The notes below the pieces were generated by a model. The model worked only from the letters and a program-made list of their open reading frames with translations. It was not told the DNA's origin and did not search any database. DNA of 64,000 bases from Nemertoderma westbladi. Its lineage: Eukaryota; Xenacoelomorpha; Nemertodermatida; Nemertodermatidae. The position numbers and the translations under genes are program-made. How positions within the stretch are numbered: the first letter of the stretch is position 1; every line of letters starts with the position of its first letter. Where the stretch lies: assembly GCA_032718475.1 (NCBI GenBank), contig JAUCBJ010000915.1, positions 1 through 64,000 on the forward strand. Reading direction: 5' to 3'. Below are positions 32,490-41,531 of this stretch, in pieces.

Positions 32490-33821
32490 TTGTTATCAAG
32501 GGGCGTGGCACGCCACACTTTCTCAAAGAAGGAAGTGTTGTGGCAACACGGGCCACACTTCCTGAATGATAGATTAGCCTGGCCACCAATGAGGAAGGTG
32601 GACCCGGGCTCAGAGGAAGTAGCACCAGAAGGAGAGGGAGAAGATTCAGAAGGAGAAGAGATATATAGTCAGATGGTGAGGGAGGTCAAGGAGGTGCCAC
32701 CGAAATCAGAAGAGCCATGCGACAACCCGACGGATAGGTTACTCAGCTACAGCTCCAGCTGGTATAAGACCAAGAAGTTGGTAGCGTACTGGAGGGCCTA
32801 CGGGGATTTCCTTAAGGGAGTTGGCAAGGATGCCAAGGGGAAACCAAATATCGATCTGGAGGGAGCGGCCAAAGCCGTAATACGGTACGAGCAGAGAAAG
32901 AACTACGCGGACGAAGTGGATAGAGTTAGCAAGCAACAACATCTTCGTCGAGACAGCGAGCTCAACATGCTGTCCCCACAGCTAAGCGATGACGGGATTC
33001 TGGTGATGAACTCCAGAGTGCTGAACAACAACAGCCTAATCATCCCACCAAAACCCATAATCATTCCCAACAAATCGCCGATAGTCCACCAGATCATTTG
33101 GGACTCCCATAAGTCGATATTACATGGTGGCACCAATCAGACTCTCACAGAAATACGGAGGACATTTTGGATCACACAGTTAAGGAAGAAGGTGAAGGCG
33201 GTAGTGAGGCAGTGCCAGACCTGCCGACGGACGAGAAAGGAGAGGGCCGTGCAGGAGATGGCGCCATTACCGGCCAATAGAGTGAGACAACACGACCCGC
33301 CATTCACGCACTGCGGCATAGACATGTTCGGGCCGATTAAGATTAAGGTGATGCGACACACGGAGAAACGCTACGGCATCATCTTCGTATGTAACAACAC
33401 GAGGGCGATAGGAATAGAACTTGCCCAGGACGCTACGGCATCGGCATTCATTAATGCCTTAGAGAGATTTAGAGACCGCAAAGGAGGAACAATAGCGGTG
33501 ATTTATTCCGACAATGGGACCAACTTCGTGGGAGCGGAGAACGAGTTGGCAGAGGCCTTTGACATCCTAGAGGGAGACGATGTCAGGGCGGCTATGAGGA
33601 GGTGGCAAGTGAAATGGGAAAGGAGGACGCCGTATGCGCCACATACCCTAGGATGTGTAGAGAGACTTGTGGGTAGTTCTAAGCATCTCATGACGAAGTT
33701 GATGAACACCCACATGGTCACAGAGGACATACTAAGAACGGTGCTAGCTAAGTGCGAGGGAATCATCAATAGCAGACCGCTATATCCGGAGAATGACGAC
33801 CCAGAATCACTGACGTGCTAA
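32490..33821 (+). pseudogene. BEL/Pao integrase
   Basis: The longest ORF of the element (443 residues). The N-terminal zinc-binding region has the H-H-C-C set in HKSILHGGTNQT and CQTCRR (33110-33225). The catalytic core carries D in HCGIDMFGPIKI (33322), D in IYSDNGTNFVGAENEL (33508) and E in GCVERLVGSSKHL (about 33660). All three integrase acidic residues are therefore present. An Asp/Glu-rich linker precedes it. The frame ends at 33821; the next domain overlaps in another frame. It is labelled pseudogene only because the polyprotein is broken on both sides. Confidence 0.85.
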
Positions 33822-34147
33822 CACCGGGACACTTTCTGATGGAGAGGCCGGCGACCATCGACATGCGGAGTGTAGACCCAGATGACATACACTCCCGACA
33901 GAGTTGGAAAGTCGCCAAGGCGATAAGCGCCGAGTATTGGAGGAGGTGGGTCGAGGAATACCTACCCACATTACACAGGAGGAGTAAGTGGAGAAACACC
34001 ACTAGGGAGTTGAAGAAAGGTGACTTGGTGATCGTCACTGACGACACAATCATCAATAACCAGTGGAGGCTAGCGAGAGTGGTAGACACTTACCCCGACG
34101 AGGACGGAAGAGTCCGATCGGTGGAAGTGCTGATAGGGGTAAGATAG
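33815..34147 (+). pseudogene. BEL/Pao C-terminal DUF5641-like domain
   Basis: A 110-residue ORF that follows the integrase with a frame change. It starts LTPGHFLMERPA and has WRRWVEEYLPTLHRRSKW, then ELKKGDLVIVTDD and NQWRLARVVDTYPDEDG. This is the usual chromodomain-like tail of BEL/Pao integrases. A stop at 34145-34147 is the natural end of the polyprotein. Confidence 0.8.
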
Positions 34148-34240
34148 GAGCAAAGGACAGAAAGACCTACAGGAGGGCTGTAGGAAAGTGCTGCCTTCTA
34201 GAAGGGGCACCATAGAGTTTAGTCGTCCAAGTGTTGGACT

Positions 34241-34253
34241 GAGGGGGGTGGGA
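34241..34253 (+). promoter_or_regulatory. Candidate polypurine tract
   Basis: GAGGGGGGTGGGA lies about 95 bp after the end of the pol frame, where the plus-strand primer and 3' LTR start would be expected. The LTR itself is not proven because no second copy was found. Confidence 0.35.
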
Positions 34254-34384
34254 TTGAGGGCGAGACGCCCTTCCCGCATAAATATAAAAAATAAATAATA
34301 AATAAAATAAAATTAAAAGAAGTGAAATAAATAAAAGGTTAGAAAGAGAAAGTAATGTAGATAGTACGTAGTAGTAAGTAAGTA

Positions 34385-34885
34385 GGTAGTTAGAGGTATA
34401 GGGAGTGTGGTATATAGGCATACCACGGGAGTAAGAGGATACATAGTACCGTTAGAAGGTAGTTAGAGGTATAGGGAGTGTGGTATATAGGCATACCACA
34501 GGAGTAAGAGGGTACATAGTACCGTTGGTAGTTAGAGGTATAGGGAGTGTGGTATATAGGCATACCACAGGACTAAGAGGGTACATAGTACCGTTAGTAG
34601 GTAGTTAGAGGTATAGAGAGTGTGGTATATAGGCATACCACAGGAGTAAGAGGGTACATAGTACCGTTAGTAGGTAGTTAGAAGTATAGGGAGTGTGGTA
34701 TACAAACATACCACGGGAGTAAGAGGGTACATAGTACCGTTAGTAGGTAGTTAGAGGTATAGGGAGTGTGGTATACAAACATACCACGGGAGTAAGAGGG
34801 TACATAGTACCGTTAGAGTTAGAAGTATAGGGAGTGTGGTATATAAACATACCATGGGAGTAAGATGGTACATAGTACCATTAGA
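34385..34885. repeat. 72-bp tandem repeat with hairpin, 7 copies
   Basis: Units contain GTAGTTAGAGGTATAGGGAG, GTGGTATATAGGCATACCAC and GAGTAAGAGGGTACATAGTA. The landmark GAGTGTGG falls at about 34403, 34476, 34545, 34618, 34690, 34763 and 34831. Each unit has a conserved inverted pair GTGGTAT...ATACCAC, and a further short pair GGTAC...GTACC, so a transcript would be a string of hairpins. Confidence 0.9.
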
Positions 34886-34886
34886 G

Positions 34887-34955
34887 TTGGTAAAGTTAGT
34901 AGAGTTAGTAGAGTTAGTAGAGTTAGTAGAGTCAGTAGAGTTAGTAGAGTTAGTA
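34887..34955. repeat. 9-bp tandem repeat (TTAGTAGAG)
   Basis: About eight copies of TTAGTAGAG directly following the 72-bp array, with single-base variants. The unit appears to have arisen from the end of the 72-bp repeat (CGTTAGTAG). Confidence 0.85.
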
Positions 34956-35507
34956 GTAAGAGAGTAAAGAGTATGATATATAAATATATCATAGGAGTAG
35001 TAGTGATAGGGTACGTAGTACCGTAGAGGTTGTGGGCATAGAAAGCGCCACAAAAGTGACAGGGGGGCACGTGGGTACACCAGGATAAACCGTGTAGGCC
35101 GCACAAGATAGACTATTGTACTGCACAGCCCATAGAGTAAGTTAGAATGTTTGATACAGGGCCAGGAGGCTACCTGGTGCAGACTAGCACAGTAGAGTAT
35201 AGCTAGTCTACTCTGTATGCAAACTATAGGGGTTATCTAGGTAGAAATAACCCACTATGAGCGATAATAGCACATTAATAAAAATAAAAATAGTATTAAA
35301 ATAAAATTCTAACAAATTATGGTAACAGTAGGCGGAAAATTCTAGAACATAATAAAAGTAACTGACAAATTTGGGGAATTTAGGAAAATTAGCACTTTGG
35401 GGGGCACATAGGTCAAAATATAGTACAAATTTAGTGTTCTGAGAGAGATGGGCCATTACTGAACTAATACAGATCATTATAATAAACGTCACTCATCTAC
35501 TTGAGCC

Positions 35508-37244
35508 TTGGCAAGGCACCACCAAGCAGGTGAGCGAGCGAGGAAGTTCGTAATGGCGGAGAGACTTGTCAGGAAGAGAAAGATGGAAAGAAGTGGAAAG
35601 GAGATACTAGTAGACTTCACGCAAAGGCATCAGGAGGAGAAGACGAGGGGATACTACGAGCCGTTAGCAAAGGGTCACAAAGCGCGGGCGCTGCAGGACC
35701 ACTTCAGGGAGATGCACGAGAGGCGACTGGTCGGTACCTACATGACACCGTCACTAGACAATGCGATCCTCGAGCATTTTCACTACGTAGTAAAGGGAAA
35801 CGAAGCGAAGTTCAAGATACCGAAGTACCCGAGAGAACCACCAAGAATGGACTGGCGGCGGTTCGTAGAGTCCATAAACAGGGGAGGATACATGGTCCTA
35901 GACGACGAAGGGACTGTGGAGGACAAAGAGGGTTCGAGAAGAGGGTCGGCGGGGTCGGCCAGAACCATACTACTGCATTTGGCTGCACCAAATGGAGACA
36001 TATTCCTATTCGATCTAGGAACGTATGGGAAGAAGAGCAGGCTGAAATTAAACCGGTTGCCAGGGGTGGTGCAGAACCTAGTAAGGGAGAAGTCAACGAT
36101 GAAGGTGGGATCGGCGATCCGCAACGATGCGGAGAGGATCGTCGGACCGGAGACCCCCAACCTCCTGGACATGCAAGCGGTCTACAGAGCCATGACAGGG
36201 CCAGACGGGTTGGGATTGGTAGAGAAGACAGGACATTGCGGAGCAGTGGCGAAGGGCCAGCTCATGGGGCTCGTCTGCCATAAGCCGATGGTCTGGGGTA
36301 AGTTCCGAGAGGAGTACGGAGCAGAGATGGCGAACTTGTTGAAGTGGGGAGCGAGGCCAGGGAAACAGGAGGTGTATCAGTTCCAGAGAGGAGCGATAAA
36401 GATATATCAGAAGCGAAATATCCTACAGGAGGATTGGATAATGATAGGTCTATTAAACCTATTCATTGCCGTGGTTATCGGAAGAGAGCCAACGGCGTTT
36501 CTGCTATCAGGATCACCCCTGAACTACAGAAGAGCCTTCAAGGTGGCCTTCGAAGGTCTGGCAGACCACCCGGGGCTGAAGGGCGAGTCGGTATACTACA
36601 ACTGCCGGCATCTAGTAGACAGGGAGGTGGATACACCATATCAGAGGTGGGAGAATCTGGAGGCGGATAGACTGGAGGAGAAGCGACTGGAAGAAGTCGC
36701 CAGACGAGAAAGGAAGGAGGCAGACGAAAGAGAGGCGGAAGCTAGAGGAGAGGACTATGGGTTCGAGGCCCAGAACTTGGACAAGCTGAGGTGGGGATCA
36801 GGGAGCTCGGGCGAGTTTCTGGGGGAGGAGCTAGGATGGACGGAAGAATTGCCGAAACAGTCGACATCAGGATTGCAAGCGATGCCCATGCCAACGAGCT
36901 CTGAGGGCGATTTCATGAGGAAGAGACCGAGAGAACAGGAAGGATGGAAAGTTACTGGCAAAAGCCAAGGTGGGAAGGGACACAGTGGGTCTGCCGGGAT
37001 ACCGGGTCTGGATCCACTCCCAGCGGGGGATGAGGATGACGACGAGTTCAGGGAGATGCCGCCCATCGAGAGCATCGGCCACTCAGACACGGACTGGGTT
37101 GGCGGGAGAGTGGTGACGGCCAGCGGGGCAAGGGCCTTCAAGGATAAACCCGGCAAGCAGATCTGGGTGCACGAGGAGCCGGCGATGGATTTCGCGGGAG
37201 CACCATCACGTTGGGCGAGCAACCGGGAACGGCACCATGGGTAG
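35508..37244 (+). CDS. Unrecognised 578-aa ORF with DEDD-exonuclease-like region
   Basis: One long uninterrupted frame. The second Met (residue 16, 35553) is an equally good start. Residues 1-110 are basic. Residues about 110-300 resemble a 3'-5' exonuclease (RNase D/WRN type) fold: GGYMVLDDEG (126-135; D-x-E at 132/134), a strand-like ILLHLAAPNGDIFLFDL, MKVGSAIRNDAERI (198-211) and NLLDMQAVYRAM (218-229). The last motif is weak: WGARPGKQEVYQFQRGA lacks an Asp where YxxxD is expected. A hydrophobic segment (IMIGLLNLFIAVVIG) spans about 311-325. The rest is charged and low complexity with an acidic run (DEDDDEF). Codon style resembles the upstream BEL/Pao pol. An overlapping ORF supplies CCHC knuckles, so this may be the Gag-like product of another retroelement. 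The exonuclease assignment is inference by eye. Confidence 0.6.
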   Translation: MARHHQAGERARKFVMAERLVRKRKMERSGKEILVDFTQRHQEEKTRGYYEPLAKGHKARALQDHFREMHERRLVGTYMTPSLDNAILEHFHYVVKGNEAKFKIPKYPREPPRMDWRRFVESINRGGYMVLDDEGTVEDKEGSRRGSAGSARTILLHLAAPNGDIFLFDLGTYGKKSRLKLNRLPGVVQNLVREKSTMKVGSAIRNDAERIVGPETPNLLDMQAVYRAMTGPDGLGLVEKTGHCGAVAKGQLMGLVCHKPMVWGKFREEYGAEMANLLKWGARPGKQEVYQFQRGAIKIYQKRNILQEDWIMIGLLNLFIAVVIGREPTAFLLSGSPLNYRRAFKVAFEGLADHPGLKGESVYYNCRHLVDREVDTPYQRWENLEADRLEEKRLEEVARRERKEADEREAEARGEDYGFEAQNLDKLRWGSGSSGEFLGEELGWTEELPKQSTSGLQAMPMPTSSEGDFMRKRPREQEGWKVTGKSQGGKGHSGSAGIPGLDPLPAGDEDDDEFREMPPIESIGHSDTDWVGGRVVTASGARAFKDKPGKQIWVHEEPAMDFAGAPSRWASNRERHHG

Positions 37245-37765
37245 TGTTTGGAGAGACGATGCTGAGGCGGGACAAGGACGTAGACATGGACAGAGACTTT
37301 AACGTCCAGAAGTTTGCTTACCAACGGCTCCATAGACCTAGGAGACTGCTCGGGGCAAAAGACGACTTGGGGCGGGATGTGTTGAAACACGGCTGCGATT
37401 ACTGCGGGAGGCTTACTCACCAGGAAAAGCGCTGTTTGTATCACTTCCAGAAGGGGACGAGTTGCCTCTACTGCCGCGAGTTGAGTCATAGGATGGGGGT
37501 GTGTCCGAGGTTGAACAACCGCTGTTCTAAGTGTAACTTCCGAGGGCACTATGTGTTAAGAGCGATGATAAACACATGTGTACTGTACTGGGCCTTTAAT
37601 GAATTTTGTAGTTATTATTATTTTGAGAGGGAAATTCAAAATCTCCAGGAGGTACTGGAAATGAGTTATCTTACCGGTGTCACAAGGAAATCAGCCCCCC
37701 CTAGAATATGCCCCCCGGGGCATTATTTCCTAGGATATTATGTCCCCCCGGGCAATTTTTCCTAG
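37211..37765 (+). CDS. CCHC zinc-knuckle ORF, -1 frame relative to 35508 ORF
   Basis: 184 residues overlapping the end of the 578-residue ORF by 34 bp in the -1 frame. It has two canonical CX2CX4HX4C knuckles, CDYCGRLTHQEKRC and CLYCRELSHRMGVC. A third begins (CSKCNFRGH) but lacks its final Cys at about 37557. After that the sequence loses coding character and the last residues come from the foldback terminus starting at 37673. The real C terminus is therefore lost or spliced out. The arrangement suggests either a -1 frameshift joining it to the preceding ORF or a recent indel. Nucleic-acid binding is likely. Confidence 0.6.
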   Translation: MGEQPGTAPWVVFGETMLRRDKDVDMDRDFNVQKFAYQRLHRPRRLLGAKDDLGRDVLKHGCDYCGRLTHQEKRCLYHFQKGTSCLYCRELSHRMGVCPRLNNRCSKCNFRGHYVLRAMINTCVLYWAFNEFCSYYYFEREIQNLQEVLEMSYLTGVTRKSAPPRICPPGHYFLGYYVPPGNFS

Positions 37766-37870
37766 GAAATTTAGCCCGGGGGGCATTTTCTCCTTAGGAA
37801 ATAATGCCTCCCCTCAGGAAAATTAGCCCCCCTCAAAAGTCTGAAAACTGGTACGATACCGGTCTGCTGG

Positions 37871-40803
37871 CCCTATTGAAAAGTTTTACATGTACGCCGA
37901 GCACGTTCGGCGCAGCACTAGAACTTGCGCCGGGAGCTGGCGCAGAAATGTGCTACGCCGGGCAATGAGCCGGAAGGGTTGGCGCAGAGATGTGCTACGC
38001 CGGCGTAGCCGGCGGAGCACTGCCAATGGTAGAGATGCTGCGCTCGGCGCAGCAGGCGTCGAAATATTCCCGGCGTCGACGCTGCAGAAATTGACCCGGC
38101 GCCGGAGCAGGAATCAGCCCAGCACACCCGGCGTACATATTTGCCTGGCGCAGAAATCAGCCGAACCTAGCACCAGGCAGACAGTGAGACTGAGACAACA
38201 GACATGCGTTCATCAGACCAACAGCACAGCAACACAATAACAACTGGCATTGCAGGAGGGAGAAAGGAAACTCACACTGCAGCACTGGCTGACTGCAACT
38301 GGTCATTTATTTACGTATTTAACCTTATGCTGTTATGCAGTAGGCAGGTAGGCTATCACAGTTCCAGCTATCAGCTGATCAGTCATTATTGCTATTGGTC
38401 ATAGTCAGATTATTTATTTTACATAATATTGCTGTATTGTATAAGCTATATTTATATTATATTATATTATTTGGATGGAGACACCGCTGTCATAGAAGCG
38501 TATAAATAAAACTGCACATATAATAAAACAGGCAGACAGAATGAAGTTGAATAGTGAATAAAACAAAACGACTTATACTATGGCACTATTGATAATGAAA
38601 CAATTTATTACCGACACACATGTGTAACCATTGGAAATTGAGTTCAATGACTCCAAGTGCAAGGTCATGCATGCATCTAGGTTCTAGAAATCCCCAAGCA
38701 ACTTTTTACACAATGAATGGACGGACACTTTTATCGGCAACCGAGGAACGTGATTTTGGAATTACATTTACACCAGACTTGTCCTTCACAGCATCACAGC
38801 TCACTGCACAAAGACTGCAGCCCGCTCCATGCGAGTCGTACATTTAATACGAAGAACTTTTACATATTTGGAAGCTCCGATGTTTACCCTCTGACCCTGT
38901 TATACAAATCCCTTGTTCGGCCTCTCCTTGAATACAACACAGTTGTTTGTTCGCCATTCCTCCGACATGATAAATATTGAACGTCTTGAACAAGTACAAC
39001 ACCGTGTGGTCACTCGCCTTGTACAGTTGTACTATCGCTGGCTGAGTTGTCATATGAAAACCGACTACTTGCACTCAAACTACCGACATTAATATATTGC
39101 CGTGTACTAGCCGACCTTATAACAACATACAAGTTTATCAACGGGATTAACAAAATTGAGCGAAGTAATTTCTTCCAGTTTCGTTCCTAACTCCACCAAT
39201 GCTAACACGCAACAACTTTGCAGACACCGTTGTAAACATTTGGAATCCTTTACCATTACCGGAAAGTGTTGTTAATGCACGTAATACCCTTGGTACTCAA
39301 TGATTGAGCATATTCAAAAAAAGACTAGACTGCGAAATGTCCCTTAAAATGAATATATAGTGATACTCCTGTGCCCCAAGTGGCAGTAGCGAAAGCGAAA
39401 ACGATTTCTTTATTAAAATCTAGCTACAGTACCTATTATTTTCATTTTTTCAATCCCAAAAAAACATTTTTTTGTGTTAAATTTTAAAATAGAGTTTTTT
39501 ATGTTTAATTGTTTTCCTATCTTTTGTAGTTACTTTACTTTGCGCGCGTTTTATTTCTACAGTAATATTTTACTTATGCGACATACGGTACTACTGTACA
39601 GTACAGTGTACCTGCGGTACCAAATATATGTTCCGTATAACTACGTATTGTTGTGTTGTATCCTATAGTGTATTGTAAACTTGTCCTTATTAATATGTTT
39701 GCCTTTAGTACTGTATGTTGTTGAAGCCCTTGAACCTACTGTAAGTATGCTTTGCCGGTTTTTAATTTAATTTTAGTGTAATTTCATTTTTTTTTATAAT
39801 TAATATGCACCAACTGTACTGTAAGTACTGTAAATAAACTATAATTTTAAATATTTTACTAATTTTACCTGAATACCATTATCCGTATTTTTAGTACAAT
39901 AGTACATACGCTTATTAGCGTACTTTGCCAGATGTGTTCATTTTATTTTAATCTACTGTACGTGTATGTACATATGCAAAAATTAATATTATATTGTTAT
40001 TCTGGCGATATTAATAACATAACATATATACAGCTAGTCATTATTCATTCAGACATACCGTATCTGTAGCATAGACGTATACCAGACCACAGTACGTAGT
40101 ATGTAATAAAGTAGAACGTAGTACATAAATACAAGGACTAGGCCTACACTGAAGTAGTCTTTAATATTCTTTCTATAATTCATATTGTAACATTTGAGTA
40201 ATTTCAAAAAATGTACACTTTACTTGACAACAAAAATTTACATGCAGTGTTTCTTAAGTAGTTGTTTCGTAATGTTACACTTTTGGAATAAAACAACGTA
40301 CCTACTGTACTTGTTGCATTTGTCTTTATTAAGGTTTTCCGTCTCTGTATCCTTATTTTCATTTCACCCACCCACAACTTTCGTTCGTTTACAGGTTTAA
40401 GTAAACTCGGATTTGTGCAGCTGCAGTATTATAGATAACCGAATAAACTACAGGTACTGTACAGTATAACAGGCTGATTTTATGTTTTATACCAGTCAGC
40501 CCGGTGCGGCTTTGAAGAGCCGGTGGAAGATTTTTCACCCGGCGCAGAATTTTGCATTGCACAGAGCCGGCGCAGGATTTTTGCACCTGGCATGGGCGTT
40601 GGTTTGCACAGAGCCGGCGCAGGATTTTTTGCACCCGGCGTGGTTTTGCACAGAGCCGGCGCAGGATTTTTTGCACCCGGCGTGGTTTTGCACAGAGCCG
40701 GTGCAGGATTTTTTGCACCCGGCGTGGTTTTGCTCAGAGCCGGCGCAGGATTTTTGGCACCCGGCGCCGCGTTCGGCGCAGAAAATAAAACTTTTCAATA
40801 GGG
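37871..40803. mobile_element. Inner foldback element, exact 8-bp target duplication TCTGCTGG
   Basis: Starts CCCTATTGAAAAGTTTT at 37871 and ends with the reverse complement at 40803. The 8 bp TCTGCTGG directly flanks both sides (37863-37870 and 40804-40811). Behind the tips, both ends are GC-rich arrays: on the left GGCGCAG-AAATGTGCTACGCC type units to about 38190, and on the right about 42-bp units with AGAGCCGGCGCAGGATTTTT and GCACCCGGCG from 40500. The middle is AT-rich and carries a LINE fragment. There is no transposase. An 8-bp duplication fits hAT, P, Merlin or Mutator/FB-type elements; I cannot choose among them. Confidence 0.8.
38605..39365 (+). pseudogene. LINE (CR1/L2-like) C-terminal relic
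   Basis: Reading shifts among frames but shows the usual order after the RT core: KCKVMH-type segment with LGSRNPQATFYTMNG (about 38650-38730), RDFGITFTPDLSF (about 38745), SLVRPLLEYNTVVCSPF (about 38910), LSYENRLLALKLPT (about 39040) and a TTYKFINGINKIE segment (about 39125). It is 5'-truncated and full of indels. It lies within the inner foldback element. It is in the opposite orientation to the LINE relic at 4393-5325 and of similar type. Confidence 0.65.
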
Positions 40804-41026
40804 TCTGCTGGTAGCCACTTTTAATCTACCAACTGCAGAACTTGTAATAGTTGGAAGAATAGTACGGTACCGGTCTGCCGGTAGGTAAACAGGTAAGGCA
40901 GTAAGGGATGTAGAACAGCATACTGAAGTATCTAAGTCAGTAGGCTACTGTAGTAACTACTGGTATAACAGCAGTGCGAGTGTGTGGTGTTGTGTGGGCG
41001 CCGAGCAGCTCCAAGCTTTTTTAAGT

Positions 41027-41348
41027 CTTTAACCTGCTCCTTTCCCTGATTTGGTAAAGCGATTGTTTATTGTTTTGGTTAGAAAATCCCGCCTCTGTAA
41101 CCTGCTCCTTTCTCTCAATTGGTAATGTTATCGTTTATTGTTTTGGTTAGAAAATCCCGTCTCTGTAACCTGCTCCTTTCCCTGATTTGCTAAAGTGACT
41201 GTTTATTGTTTTGGTTAGAAAATCCCGCCTCTGTAACCTGCTCCTTTCCCTCAATTAGTTAAATGATCGTTTATTGTTTTGGTTAGAAAGGCCTGCCTCT
41301 GTAACCTGCTCCTTTCCTTCATTTGGTAAAGTGAATGTTTATTGTTTT
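41027..41348. repeat. 68-bp tandem repeat, nearly 5 copies
   Basis: CTGTAACCTGCTCCTTT starts at 41095, 41163, 41231 and 41299 (first, partial unit at 41027). Units also hold GTTTATTGTTTTGGTTAGAAA. Single copies of this motif occur in each unit of the 46-59-kb array (about 47215, 52870, 56640, 58620) and in part near 63620. Confidence 0.9.
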
Positions 41349-41531
41349 GTATAATTTTTGTAAGTTTTAGTAGTAATAAGTTTTGTTTATTGTATAATTC
41401 AGGGGGGGCATAATTTCCTAAGGGGGGGCATTTTTTCCTAGGGAAATTTGCCCGGGGGGGCATTTTTTCCTAGGAATATATGCCCCCCCGGGCACATTTC
41501 CCGGGGGGGCATATTTTCCTGTTACACCGGT

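Larger units (their letters stand above)
25766..34147 (+). mobile_element. BEL/Pao LTR retrotransposon, full domain set, frameshifted
   Basis: About 8.4 kb of co-oriented coding blocks in the BEL/Pao order: Arg/Glu-rich Gag N terminus, DUF1759-like Gag, zinc knuckle, aspartic protease, RT, RNase H, integrase and a DUF5641-like C-terminal domain. The blocks fall in different frames with intervening stops, so the copy is inactive as sequenced; some breaks lie at poly-G tracts and could be length errors. A 560-bp non-coding leader precedes the first ATG (26326). No LTR pair could be demonstrated. A polypurine tract lies at 34241. The family differs from the one at 13815. Confidence 0.85.
34254..35507. 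other. Noncoding, repeat-rich; possible 3' LTR
   Basis: Sequence between the BEL/Pao element and the next ORF. It contains an A/T-rich stretch, the 72-bp and 9-bp repeats listed separately, and from 35110 to 35500 AT-rich unique sequence ending AATAAACGTCACTC. If this is an LTR of the upstream element, its 5' partner is missing. It could equally be the 5' region of the element carrying the ORF at 35508. Confidence 0.35.
37673..41531. mobile_element. Outer foldback element with GC-palindrome repeat ends
   Basis: Left end about 37673-37815 and right end about 41398-41531 are inverted copies. Both begin (right one reversed) ACCGGTGT, then C/A, ACA-GGAAA. They continue as about 30-bp units of the type GCCCCCCGGGCA, TTTTTCCTAGGAAA, each holding the palindromes CCCGGG and CCTAGG. 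Because ACCGGT is a common palindrome here, the exact tips are uncertain; TGT...ACA flanked by CCGG is one reading. There is no transposase inside. It contains the inner element (37871-40803) and a 68-bp tandem array, and it appears to have landed next to or within the zinc-knuckle ORF. Confidence 0.65.

Noticed and set aside
34254-35507. 3' LTR of the second BEL/Pao element
   Set aside because: It is in the right place after a polypurine tract, but no corresponding 5' copy exists before 26326, so it is not annotated as an LTR.
40389-40814. Cys/Gly-rich repetitive ORFs on both strands
   Set aside because: All frames are open because the GC-rich 42-bp array at the right end of the inner foldback element lacks stops. 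Not coding.
37700-41520. CRISPR-like array of palindromic repeats
   Set aside because: The window is eukaryotic and the repeats are unspaced palindromic units at inverted ends, not regular repeats with unique spacers.
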